This document shows positions 54,564 through 63,683 of a DNA stretch of 64,000 nt, in pieces (position 1 is the stretch's first letter; every line of letters starts with the position of its first letter). The notes below the pieces were generated by a model. The model was given only the letters and a program-made list of their open reading frames with translations. It was not told where the DNA came from and searched no databases. The position numbers and the translations under genes were made by a program. The stretch comes from Pantoea sp. Cy-639 (GTDB lineage Bacteria > Pseudomonadota > Gammaproteobacteria > Pseudomonadales > Pseudomonadaceae), in assembly GCF_011752525.1 (NCBI RefSeq), contig NZ_VWXI01000010.1:147539-211538 (forward strand), in the 5' to 3' direction.

Positions 54564-55259
54564 ATGAACAATAATAATTTCTCAAGTCCGAGAGTCTGCA
54601 CCCCGTCGGTGGGGGATATCCTCAATGCGCCCGGGGTCTGGGTTGAAGCTCCTAACCTTCGTAGAGGTGGGGAGAGCGGTGTCCTGAGAGTCGAGCTGAA
54701 GGGCCAGACTTTCTACAAGAAACAGCAAGTTGGGCACGTCTATCGAAGTTTTGCCCACCCGTTTGGTCATCCGACAGTTGCCCGCGAGGCGAAGGCCCTC
54801 AGGGCGGCGGCGTTGCTGGGAGTAGCGACACCATCGCTTCTCCATGCCCATGTGCAGAAACGTGATGGAGACTGGCATGCGGTGATGGTGACGGCGGCTC
54901 TTGATGGCTACATGTCGCTGGAAGACTTTTATGCCCAGGGGCTAGAAGAATCAGTTGGCCCCAGACGCCACCATGAGATTTTAGAGGCGTACGGCCGAGT
55001 GCTCGCCAGGCTGAACCTTGGGCGGTGGCAACATGGTTGCTTGTACCTGAAACATGTCTTTGTAGATTTCAGCGAGCCGAGCGTGAAAGTGGCGTTGCTT
55101 GACCTCGAGAAGGCCAGGAAACGGTTCACCGCGAAACAGGCAGCCCGGCATGATTTGAGGCAGGTCAAACGTCGATCGGAGTGGCTTGGTGAAGAATGGG
55201 AAGCGTTCTGCAGGGGCTATAGATACACGTTCGGCCAAAATGCTGAGCATCTCCTGTGA
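54564..55259 (+). CDS. InaA/WaaP-like kinase-fold protein
   Basis: A 231-aa protein of the lipopolysaccharide-kinase (Kdo/WaaP) family including InaA. GQTFYKKQQVGHVYRSFAHPF gives the ATP Lys region, AREAKALRAAALLGVATPSLL the helix-C Glu, and QHGCLYLKHVFVD the catalytic-loop area (HGxLYxxH as in InaA) followed by LLDLEKAR with the DLEKA metal motif. ATG 54564 is taken; GTG 54555 is possible. It marks the edge of the ordinary chromosome before the decayed region. Role likely in envelope stress or in LPS modification. Confidence 0.75.
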   Translation: MNNNNFSSPRVCTPSVGDILNAPGVWVEAPNLRRGGESGVLRVELKGQTFYKKQQVGHVYRSFAHPFGHPTVAREAKALRAAALLGVATPSLLHAHVQKRDGDWHAVMVTAALDGYMSLEDFYAQGLEESVGPRRHHEILEAYGRVLARLNLGRWQHGCLYLKHVFVDFSEPSVKVALLDLEKARKRFTAKQAARHDLRQVKRRSEWLGEEWEAFCRGYRYTFGQNAEHLL

Positions 55260-56198
55260 CGGTTGGATGATCTATCGTCCATGATGACTGCGCCAGTCAA
55301 TGGCGCAGAGCAGCAACTCCCAGGCTTTTCAAACCAGTCGGCTTTGATGACGAGCGAAGCCTCAAGAGGTTATGGGGGCTTCGGTCATATTGAATTTAAC
55401 TTATGGGCAATGTTAGATGTTCATGACAAGTCCGGCATAGCGTAATTTCTGGCTGAAAATCCCGGTGATGAGCTAAGCTGTTCATCGATTTCTGTTCACA
55501 GAATGCGTTTTCCGTACCCCGGACCAATTTATTTCGCTGTCCGTGGACGCACCATCGACCACAGGGAGATGGCTAACCGAAGATTTTCAAGACTGCGCGC
55601 AATTGGTCGGACCTTCATTCAATGATCCGCATCGAAAAAATCGGGCTAGCCATCGAGCCAATGCATAGTCTGTTGCTGCAGAGCTTGCTGGGCAACGGCT
55701 CGAGTTCGCATCCCCGATCCCCAACCTCGCCTAATACGAAGCGCATCTGAAGTTGCCCACGCCGCCCAGCAATGGGCCAACGTCGACGGTTGAACAAGTG
55801 TCGACGGTTGAACAGGTCAAGCGCACGGATATCAATGGTCGCACCTAGGTGGAGGGACCCACGTCAACAGCGAGGTGATCGGCTATCGCATTCATTACCT
55901 GGCGACGCTCGCCGCGCAGGTGTCCATCCTGGCTCGACCTTCCGGACGCCGGTGGTGTGATGTTGCACGATGAGGACGAAAAGCTCGTCGGCACTCTGAA
56001 AGGGCTCGTGCCAGAGAGTACGGATACGGAAGGAATGCTGGATGTCGTTCTCACGGTTTCGCTTTCCCTATGGGCTTGCGCAGAGGAACCTTCAGGACTA
56101 GAGGGGGGCAGAAGTCGCATCATGGCACGGCAAGGCGGAGGATATTCGCCGCCACCCTCAGGGCCGCACATCACTGTACGGCCTCTCTTAGAGACATC
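55260..56198. other. Decayed non-coding stretch before the defence island
   Basis: About 940 bp without a credible gene. Short frames (for example 41 and 42 codons starting at 55504 and 55620) follow one another with stops and shifts, as in decayed coding DNA, and HVNSEVIGYRIHYLATLAAQ near 55860-55920 still looks protein-like. It contains an 18-bp tandem repeat (55782-55817, one mismatch). I cannot name the ancestral gene. Confidence 0.6.
55782..55817. repeat. 18-bp tandem direct repeat
   Basis: GTCGACGGTTGAACAAGT is followed directly by GTCGACGGTTGAACAGGT, one base different. In frame it would encode STVEQV twice. It lies in decayed sequence. Confidence 0.85.
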
Positions 56199-56228
56199 CT
56201 ATACGTCACGGCCTCTCTTGGAGACATC
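56179..56228. repeat. 20-bp direct repeat over the 3' end of the NACHT gene
   Basis: CGGCCTCTCTTAGAGACATC (56179-56198) recurs at 56209-56228 with one change (A to G). The second copy codes for the last residues (DVSKRGRD) of the minus-strand gene; the first lies just past its TAG stop. It looks like a local duplication with a 30-bp period. Confidence 0.8.
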
Positions 56229-59200
56229 GATGACGACCACCTCGATCTTGTCGAGGCCGTGGCTCAGCACTATCTGCTTGAGCTGGTCTGAAAGCTCGGC
56301 AGCACTGCTGGCCTTCACTCCATTGTACGTCTTGAGCGCTTTCCCGAACCAATACACCAAGTAAATACCATAACCATTGGCTCCTTGAGTGCGTGTATAG
56401 AATGCAAGCTGGCTCAGTGGTGCGGTTAACAGTTGTTTGTGGTCATGGCGCTTGATTTCAATCGGCACAACATGACCTTTCTCATCGCGAACAAGTACAT
56501 CCGCCCTGACTTGCGCGTTCAACTGTACCTCGCTGGTCGCTTTGATATTCCCGAATGCCCTCAGCCAGTCACAGAGCCGAATGACGAGGTGATCCCGGCA
56601 ATGATTCTCTATTTTAGGTGACCCCGTTCTTTTCTGAGTGTCCGTGCCCTTCGGGTAGTCCCAGTATTGCTGCCATGTAGATTTCTCGCTCGAATCCATC
56701 TCCTTATTGTGCTGAAGCAGTAGCTCGACCAGCAGCGCCCGGAGGTCTCTCACACTGATGGGGCCGCAGCCGCCTAGCACATTGTCGAAGGATTGAACGT
56801 CAACGTGCTTGTACTGCATCGCTCTCATTCCACGCTGACTGTTCGCGCGTTCGTGTTGAAGCAGAGTCCGCCATGCTCCCAGATGTTCCATTGCACACAG
56901 ATCATCCAGCGCCTCGATCGCTGCCTCATCCAAGGGGCTACCCAGATCGGCGATGAGCCGGGAGAGTACGAAACTTCCTTCATCCATGGTCTCAGGGTGG
57001 TGCTGAGCATGACGGCCCAGCCCCTCGATTAGGCATTTGACCAACGGCACTTCCACCTTCGGGGCAGCACTGAAAAAGTCACGGAAAAAATCTGCCCGTG
57101 TCACGCACTCATAGAGGGCGTTCCGGTCTGCCGTTTCCATGCTGAAGGCAATAGGGGTGTGGAATCTCCCCGGCGCGGCCAGCATACCGAAGCATGCCCA
57201 GAGAAATGTGGTAGTGGCGCCTAAGTTTGGGGATGAAAGGTGCGTTTCAGTGATCTCGACACACTCGCGACGAGACAGATGCCTGGCCATGGCACGCAGC
57301 AGCGGCACCAGGGCATAGGGAGGTAGGTCTGGACATGAGAGAGCGTGACGACGAATCGTTTCTGTCATCGCAGGAGATGGACGATCCTGCTTGGCAATGC
57401 AGTCAAAGACTAAGTTGACGACACTATCAGAGCAGTTCATAAGCTGATCCAACAGAGCTACACCTGCATCGGCAGCGATCAACAATTGATCGAGGCAAAG
57501 CAGGATGACGCGCTCGCGCCGCTCCTCCTCCATGACAGCCGCCGAACCCTCGATCGCACTGGCGTAGGTAGACAGCGACAGCACGGGCATATCGGCAAAT
57601 CCGGTTTGCTCGGCATGCAGCAGCGCAGCCGCCGTGTACATTAATGAGCCAAGCGGAAGTTGCGGGGTGCGACAGACCAGTTCTAGCAGCATAACGTTAA
57701 GTTTACTGTCGCTTTCCGACGCTCTCATGCAATAGCGGATTGCATATGCGCAGGCTATTTGTATCTCCTCCATCCGTTTCTTCATGTCCTCCGGTATCGG
57801 AACGCCAATGGACCAGGGTGGAAGCGTAAACGCGTCATCCTCCAAGTCATCGTCAGCGCGGGCAGTCGCCAAAATTTCAAATATACCTTCTACTTCCGCT
57901 TTTCGGGGCGTGAGCAACGTTTCTACATGTCGGACCAACTGCTTGTCATTTGAGCCGATCACCAGTTGCATGCAAAGTATCGCCGCGTTCTTAAACCCGC
58001 CTTGCGCGTCACCCCCTTTGTTTTCTAGCACCCAGTTCAATCTCTGTGGTGTGGCCGTGACATTGAGCAATCGCAGGCGCTCTGAAATATCGTAATTGTC
58101 TTTAAAGCCGAGTACGCATTGCTCGAAAAGCTTATCTTCATGGTCCTTGGCCTTCATGAGCCAGTGTTTCAACGCGCGGGTAAAGACCTGTTCGTTTCGG
58201 GCGTCACGGGAGACATCGATCAGCGTGACTATCTGCATAACGAAATCAACAGTCGCCGCCGGATCTTTCAGCAAAAGCGTTCCTACCGACTCGATAAACA
58301 GGCGGTCCACGGGCGCGGGCGAGCAATAGCGATCGTTAAATACCCGCCCCCCTAGCCCCTGCTGGACCAGCACAGAGGCTAACGAATCGAGTACGAGCTG
58401 CACGATAGCGCCTTGCTCAACGAAGACATGCAGGATGGCAAGTATTGAATCGACATCGGCAGTCGTTACCTGTTTGCTACCGAGAGCGGCCAATAACTGA
58501 ACCCTGACCGCCTGGCAACCGAGATGAGGACTGAGCTCAAGCGCGTTAAAGAACCCTCGATACTCCTCGCATGTCGCGCGCGCGCAATGCCCCCAGGCAT
58601 CGACTGCGAGGCATCGAAGACGTGGGTCATATCGCCAGTCCAGCACAATCCGCTTGCACTCGGCGGACAACGAAGGAAGTGGTTCGCTTCGGGGAATGGC
58701 CAATAACAAGACATAAATTGTGTGCGCAGAGGAGGATGGGGCCTTTAACTTTTGTAGTATGTAAGGCTCGATATCCGGCCCTACCAGTCCTGAAACCGAC
58801 ACATCAGGAAGCCTCGCGAAAAGCGGGTCTTGTTCGCCCAGTGCCTGAATCAATAGCTCCCGGGCATGGTTGTCGAATACGGCCGCATCGCCGTATAGCA
58901 GTACAGCCTCAGGATCTGCGCGAACCAGCTCTAGCGCTTGGGCATGCAGGCCTATTTCGGCCAGATGGACGGCAAACCAAGCATAAAGGCCACGTAAGTC
59001 ATTAGGGCTTTTGCCATCGTCACCTGTTATCAGGCCGGTAGCGCGACTCAGCGGGCAGCGATAATGATCGCCGCTGCCTTTGACTGCCAGGGCGAGGGCA
59101 TGCCCCCCCAAATACTCCGCGACGACCCGATGGGCAGGTGTGAAATGCTTGCCGTCACCCTGAAACAATGCAGTACCCAACACGCCGTCTAGTTCGTCCT

Positions 59201-60008
59201 TGGACAACCCGCACTGGCTGAGAGTGATGGATCGTGCTGCATGCTCCTCGGAGTTCGACGACTCGAAGCGGCTGACCGTGCCGTGGCCTGTCACTAACAT
59301 CAGCAGCAGCAATCTTGATGCCTTCGACAAGCATTCATCTACAGAAAAGCGCCTGGTTTCCTGGTGGAAGTAGTTATGTTCGCTGCCAAGTTGTTTGACG
59401 GCTGAGTGAAACAAATCACGTTTCGACCTTGGCCATGCACCGGTCGCGGTGACGATTCTATGCAACAGGTAAAGGCTGAGTGGGCTCTTGGTTAGCGTAG
59501 AGACGCCTGCCTGACCGGCATGACGTAAAAACTCAGGCGGCTCCAGGCAACGATAGTGCTCGAGTAGCGCTATTTGCTCGAACACATCGAGCGGCAGCAG
59601 CTTTACGACAACAATCTGATCTTTAGCTGGTGTGCGAAGCGCCTTGGTGACGAACGCCGGGCGCCATGACTCCGTGCGGCAGGATATGCGCCAGCGACTA
59701 ATCGTTTTCAAAGTTCTGGAAAGTTCGAGTAGGTTCTGCTCATAGACCATGTACTCATCCAAAGCATCCAGAAACACCTCGTCGGCGGATGGGGGAGAGG
59801 CCGTGAAGTCGAGTACCTCGACAACCGATGACTTGGCATCGATTGCCAGTTTTTTTAGGGCATGAGTCTTGCCGATCCCGGGCTCACCGAGGATGACGAC
59901 GCGAGGGAAAGTGGCCAGGTCGCTCAGCCGAAGGTTGCGTTGAATATGCGCTGGCCCATCTACTACGAAGACGGCGCGATTGATGTCAGCATGATTGGCA
60001 GATTCCAC
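56199..60008 (-). CDS. NACHT/STAND NTPase with C-terminal PD-(D/E)XK nuclease
   Basis: A 1269-aa protein. Residues 41-48 are Walker A GEPGIGKT, residues 79-85 Walker B FLDALDE (the hhhhDxLDE form of NACHT), then SCRTESW as sensor-1. Residues about 300-1100 are helical repeat-like. The C-terminus (about 1130-1269) has SEVQL, D1170 in RADVLV and EIK (E1184, K1186), a PD-(D/E)XK arrangement, followed by LAFYTRTQGANGYGIYLVYWF. Start GTG 60008 is chosen for AAGGA eight bases upstream; the frame is open to 60104. Such combinations sense phage and destroy DNA. It diverges from an RloC-like gene. Antiphage role is inferred, with no homologue named. Confidence 0.75.
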   Translation of the reverse strand: MESANHADINRAVFVVDGPAHIQRNLRLSDLATFPRVVILGEPGIGKTHALKKLAIDAKSSVVEVLDFTASPPSADEVFLDALDEYMVYEQNLLELSRTLKTISRWRISCRTESWRPAFVTKALRTPAKDQIVVVKLLPLDVFEQIALLEHYRCLEPPEFLRHAGQAGVSTLTKSPLSLYLLHRIVTATGAWPRSKRDLFHSAVKQLGSEHNYFHQETRRFSVDECLSKASRLLLLMLVTGHGTVSRFESSNSEEHAARSITLSQCGLSKDELDGVLGTALFQGDGKHFTPAHRVVAEYLGGHALALAVKGSGDHYRCPLSRATGLITGDDGKSPNDLRGLYAWFAVHLAEIGLHAQALELVRADPEAVLLYGDAAVFDNHARELLIQALGEQDPLFARLPDVSVSGLVGPDIEPYILQKLKAPSSSAHTIYVLLLAIPRSEPLPSLSAECKRIVLDWRYDPRLRCLAVDAWGHCARATCEEYRGFFNALELSPHLGCQAVRVQLLAALGSKQVTTADVDSILAILHVFVEQGAIVQLVLDSLASVLVQQGLGGRVFNDRYCSPAPVDRLFIESVGTLLLKDPAATVDFVMQIVTLIDVSRDARNEQVFTRALKHWLMKAKDHEDKLFEQCVLGFKDNYDISERLRLLNVTATPQRLNWVLENKGGDAQGGFKNAAILCMQLVIGSNDKQLVRHVETLLTPRKAEVEGIFEILATARADDDLEDDAFTLPPWSIGVPIPEDMKKRMEEIQIACAYAIRYCMRASESDSKLNVMLLELVCRTPQLPLGSLMYTAAALLHAEQTGFADMPVLSLSTYASAIEGSAAVMEEERRERVILLCLDQLLIAADAGVALLDQLMNCSDSVVNLVFDCIAKQDRPSPAMTETIRRHALSCPDLPPYALVPLLRAMARHLSRRECVEITETHLSSPNLGATTTFLWACFGMLAAPGRFHTPIAFSMETADRNALYECVTRADFFRDFFSAAPKVEVPLVKCLIEGLGRHAQHHPETMDEGSFVLSRLIADLGSPLDEAAIEALDDLCAMEHLGAWRTLLQHERANSQRGMRAMQYKHVDVQSFDNVLGGCGPISVRDLRALLVELLLQHNKEMDSSEKSTWQQYWDYPKGTDTQKRTGSPKIENHCRDHLVIRLCDWLRAFGNIKATSEVQLNAQVRADVLVRDEKGHVVPIEIKRHDHKQLLTAPLSQLAFYTRTQGANGYGIYLVYWFGKALKTYNGVKASSAAELSDQLKQIVLSHGLDKIEVVVIDVSKRGRDV

Positions 60009-60669
60009 GTTCTGAGTCCTTTCCTTAGAGGGTGGGCTATTCAGAGCGTATGTGGTGAAGACGTCAACTGGTTTATGGCATACCGTGACTGGGCACAGGA
60101 CCAACGCAATAGGCTATAAGTGGGCTGTTCATAAGCTGGCCAGAACCTTGCTTTACGATGGACGCTTAGTGTGCTGCAACGCCTTCCAGTCAACAAGCAG
60201 CGCAGTCTCGCTAGGGTGCCGGTGCTGACAAATAGGCCACTAAGGACGGGCTGGATCCGGATCAGCTCACGCAAGGTGAGTTGGGCGGGCGCTTACAGTA
60301 CGCTCGCTGTCCGAGACATTGAGGAGCACGAGCCTTTCGGATGTCGGTTCGGTGCATTCAGGCCGCGGGCGCTCGAGTGCGGGAGGATTTCCTCTCGTAT
60401 TCCCGGCTGAGCTGTTTGAACTGTCATCAGCCGGTTCCATTCTGCCGCATTAGAGGGATCGTGTGCATTTCCAAGACTCTGATACTTTACGTCGCTTGGT
60501 CTGTGCGGATGTACAGTATTTCCCTATGAAATATAAAATTTGACGCCAGTAAGTTGACCGTCGATTTTTTGGCTAATTCAAAGTTAAGAATTAAATGTAA
60601 ACCTACTAGCTGTGTGTCTTTTATCTTGCTAGCTTCGCCACGATCTACCATCAGGGAGTGTGGAAGTAA
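60009..60669. other. Divergent promoter region between two candidate defence genes
   Basis: About 660 bp separate the two divergent starts. I see no gene; short frames show no family features. Bases about 60520-60610 are AT-rich and hold a possible TTGACC, but no -10 with good spacing, so promoters are not placed. Confidence 0.5.
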
Positions 60670-63237
60670 GTGGACGTTCAAACCGATATTCGTACGTGGT
60701 TGCTCAAGCAAAACGATTGGCTGCAAGAAGCGGCTGACAGGATTCTAAAAAAAGGAGGGGTGGATGCAGCGGATATCGCTGAAATCTGCGAAATACTTAA
60801 AACACCTGCCGGCCAGAAGGCAACAGGGCACCGTACCTTCGATGAGTTGACCCACAAGCATAATGCTGATGACGAGTTGAGACTTGTTCGCATCTCTGAT
60901 ATCGCCGGCATTGAGAATCTTGAGCCACGACAGCCACTGGAATTCGCGGCTGCCAACCTCACTGTGATCTACGGTCACAACGGGTCAGGTAAGTCCAGTT
61001 ACACACGAATTCTCAAGAAGATGGCTGGGAAACCACGAGCGGTCGAACTGAAGACCAATGTGTTCAAAGACGTGCCCGCGCAAAGCAAGTGCAGCATCGT
61101 CGCATTGCACAATGGCGTTGAGCATTCGAACGAATGGCAGGTGGGAAATGATGCCATTGACCTGTTGAGAGGTGTAGACATCTTCGATAGCGAAGAGGCT
61201 GCCCATTACCTGACGGCAGAGAGCACCGCGACCTACATTCCTCCGATCGTGGGGCTTTTCGAAAAACTCGCGACCGTTGTCGAGCAGGTCAGAGAAGCCC
61301 TCGATGATGAGCAGAAGAAGCTTATCAGTGCATTACCGGCTCTCCCAGGAGCTTATGAGGGAACACCCACCAAAGCGATTTACGGAAAGCTAGGCACGCT
61401 TGCGCCGGCAGCGCTGACGGCAGCATTGGCTTGGGGAGAGCAGGATGAGCTTCAACTGGGCGCGTTAAATGACCGGTTGAAGGCCGATGACCCCAAAGCA
61501 CTGGCTGCGCAGAAGCGACGCAGGAAAATGGAGCTTCAGAAGATCATCACTGATCTGGAGGGCGGTATCAAAGCCTTCTGTGAAGCGAACCTCCAGTCCA
61601 TCCGAAACTTGCGGAAGGACGCCAGCGAGAAGCGCCAAATCGCTGTTGAAGGCGCAAAAGTACAGTCAGCAGTACTGGACGGTGTTGGTACCCCAACGTG
61701 GCGTGCCATGTGGAATGCCGCCAAACTCTATTCGGCGTTGCCTTATCCTGACCGCGAGTTTCCGGTGACTGACGAGGCCCGATGCTTGCTCTGTCACCAG
61801 GAGCTTTCAGCGGAGGCCAAGCATCGCCTCGAAGATTTCGAGACCTTTGTCCATAGCCAGCTGGAGGCAGATGCCACGACTGCCGAGCAGCTGTATACCC
61901 AGTCTTTGGAGCAGTTGACAGCCATTCCGGTAGAGGCAAACCTGCAGACCCAATGCGAGGCGGCAGAGCTTCCCGAAGAGTGGCGCACGTACCTCAAGGA
62001 TTTCTGGGCATTCGCGGCGGCTGCTAGAACTGCACTTGTCGAGCATGAGTTGAAAGTGGTGGCGATTGCTGTGCAGGCCCAAAATGAGTCAATCGAGCGG
62101 CTGAACGCAAGCAAGGATCAGCTAGAGCTGGATGCAGAGCAATTTGACGAGGACGCGCTAGGCTTTGATCGCGTACAAGCGGGGAGAGATAAGCTTGCGT
62201 TCGAGGCCAGAAAATGGGTCTCTCAGCAGGCTGCAGCAGTTCGCGTAGAGATTGAGCGTCTGAAGCAAGTAAAAGCCTATGACGGTTGGAAAGGCCTGGC
62301 TGGCTCGCGTGGTATCTCCCTTAAGGCTGCTGAGGTTGCGCAGGCTGTAGTTACAGAGGCATACGTCGAGCGCTTCAATAATGAGCTGCGAGCCTTAGGG
62401 GCTACGCGTATTCAGGTAGAGCTGGTCAAGACCCGTACGCGTAATGGCAAGGTGTTGCATCAGCTGCAGCTCAAAGGTGTCAAAAACGCTCGTAGCATGC
62501 CAGAGGGGGTATTGAGTGAAGGGGAGCGCCGGATTATTTCCCTGGCGGCGTTTCTTGCGGACGTCTGCGACAAACCGGGCGTCGCTCCCTTTGTCTTCGA
62601 CGATCCTATCTCCTCGCTCGACCAGGATTTCGAATGGTCTGTCGCGTGCCGGCTGGTTGAACTCGCCAAGACGCGTCAAGTCATTGTGCTGACTCACCGA
62701 CTTTCGCTGTACGGTATCCTGGAAGATGTGGCGCGCAAGGTTGGCGAAAAATGGAGGAAGGAGCATTACCGCCCGATGTGCATCGAATCCTACAATGGTG
62801 CTGCTGGCCATCCTGCTGATCAAGCGACTTGGAACGCTAACACCAAGTCGGCAAACAATATCTTGATAGCGCGACTGGATGTCGCAAGAAAAGCAGGCGA
62901 GGCGGGTGGAGCCGTTAGCTATAGAGATTTGGCTCAGGGTATCTGCAGTGATTTCAGGAAGCTTGTTGAGCGTTCGGTCGAGGAAGACTTGCTGAATCAG
63001 GTGGTGCTCAGACATCGACGCAGCGTAACTACCGATGGTCGACTGAGGGCTGTTCAGATTCTCCCTGAGGACTGTGAGCTCATTGATATGTTGATGACCA
63101 AGTACAGTTGCTACGAACACAGCCAGTCCGCGGAAAATCCAGCGTTTCTTCCTGAGGCGCCAGAGCTACTGCAAGATTTGGAAGCGCTCAAGGCGTGGCG
63201 TGAGGGACTAATCAAGCGGCGGGCACAGGCCGCCTGA
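60670..63237 (+). CDS. RloC/PrrC-like AAA ATPase with zinc-hook-like motif
   Basis: An 855-aa SMC/ABC-like ATPase. Walker A GHNGSGKS at residues 102-109, a coiled-coil-rich middle with CLLC (C372, C375) that could be a zinc hook, ABC signature VLSEGERRI, Walker B PFVFDDPISSLD and switch His in VLTHRLSL. The C-terminus has R763-x3-E767 (FRKLVE) and H817 (YEHSQ), reminiscent of the Arg-Glu-His triad of PrrC/RloC anticodon nucleases. GTG 60670 has GGAAG four bases upstream. RloC-type proteins cleave tRNA anticodons after DNA damage or phage attack. Nuclease activity here is an inference; a non-nuclease AAA_13 family member is the alternative. Confidence 0.7.
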   Translation: MDVQTDIRTWLLKQNDWLQEAADRILKKGGVDAADIAEICEILKTPAGQKATGHRTFDELTHKHNADDELRLVRISDIAGIENLEPRQPLEFAAANLTVIYGHNGSGKSSYTRILKKMAGKPRAVELKTNVFKDVPAQSKCSIVALHNGVEHSNEWQVGNDAIDLLRGVDIFDSEEAAHYLTAESTATYIPPIVGLFEKLATVVEQVREALDDEQKKLISALPALPGAYEGTPTKAIYGKLGTLAPAALTAALAWGEQDELQLGALNDRLKADDPKALAAQKRRRKMELQKIITDLEGGIKAFCEANLQSIRNLRKDASEKRQIAVEGAKVQSAVLDGVGTPTWRAMWNAAKLYSALPYPDREFPVTDEARCLLCHQELSAEAKHRLEDFETFVHSQLEADATTAEQLYTQSLEQLTAIPVEANLQTQCEAAELPEEWRTYLKDFWAFAAAARTALVEHELKVVAIAVQAQNESIERLNASKDQLELDAEQFDEDALGFDRVQAGRDKLAFEARKWVSQQAAAVRVEIERLKQVKAYDGWKGLAGSRGISLKAAEVAQAVVTEAYVERFNNELRALGATRIQVELVKTRTRNGKVLHQLQLKGVKNARSMPEGVLSEGERRIISLAAFLADVCDKPGVAPFVFDDPISSLDQDFEWSVACRLVELAKTRQVIVLTHRLSLYGILEDVARKVGEKWRKEHYRPMCIESYNGAAGHPADQATWNANTKSANNILIARLDVARKAGEAGGAVSYRDLAQGICSDFRKLVERSVEEDLLNQVVLRHRRSVTTDGRLRAVQILPEDCELIDMLMTKYSCYEHSQSAENPAFLPEAPELLQDLEALKAWREGLIKRRAQAA

Positions 63238-63677
63238 CTTTTCGTTGTTCTCAAAGCACAGCAGGTGCCCGATGCGTTCTGCTCCTGCTGTTCTAGATGA
63301 GACGCTCGGTATCGCTGAAAGCCTGTATGGATAGCTTAGCGTTCGATGACTGCGAGCGGTTGTTCATCGATACGTGAGCCTAGTTTGACCAAGACGACGG
63401 CGGCAGGCTGGAGCGGCTCAGCTCAGCCCGGTGGGATTGGAGCCCGCTGCCCTCGATACCGTTTGCGCAGTTTCTCCGCGATCAGCTTTTCCGCTCCGAG
63501 CAGTGCGCGCTCGGGGCTGTGGTGAGATTGATCAGCGTCTGGCCCTTGGCGCCGATGAGGCTAAAGGCTTGGGCAGGCATCCCGATATCAGTGATCGGTT
63601 GTAAACGCGGCTTCTGAAAGTGCATAAGCTAAACGCGCGATGCAGGCTCTAGGACGGTAGCATTGGCCTCACGTGTG
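63238..63677. other. Decayed region between the ATPase gene and the IS
   Basis: About 440 bp with no intact gene. On the minus strand, MPAQAFSLIGAKGQTLINL (from near 63575) and, one frame away, GAEKLIAEKLRKRYRGQRAPIPPG look like pieces of a broken coding sequence. I cannot name it. Confidence 0.55.
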
Positions 63678-63683
63678 TAGTGG

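Noticed and set aside
55957..56364. Plus-strand frame of 135 codons over the end of the NACHT gene
   Set aside because: It overlaps the conserved nuclease part on the other strand and contains repeats; no features of its own.
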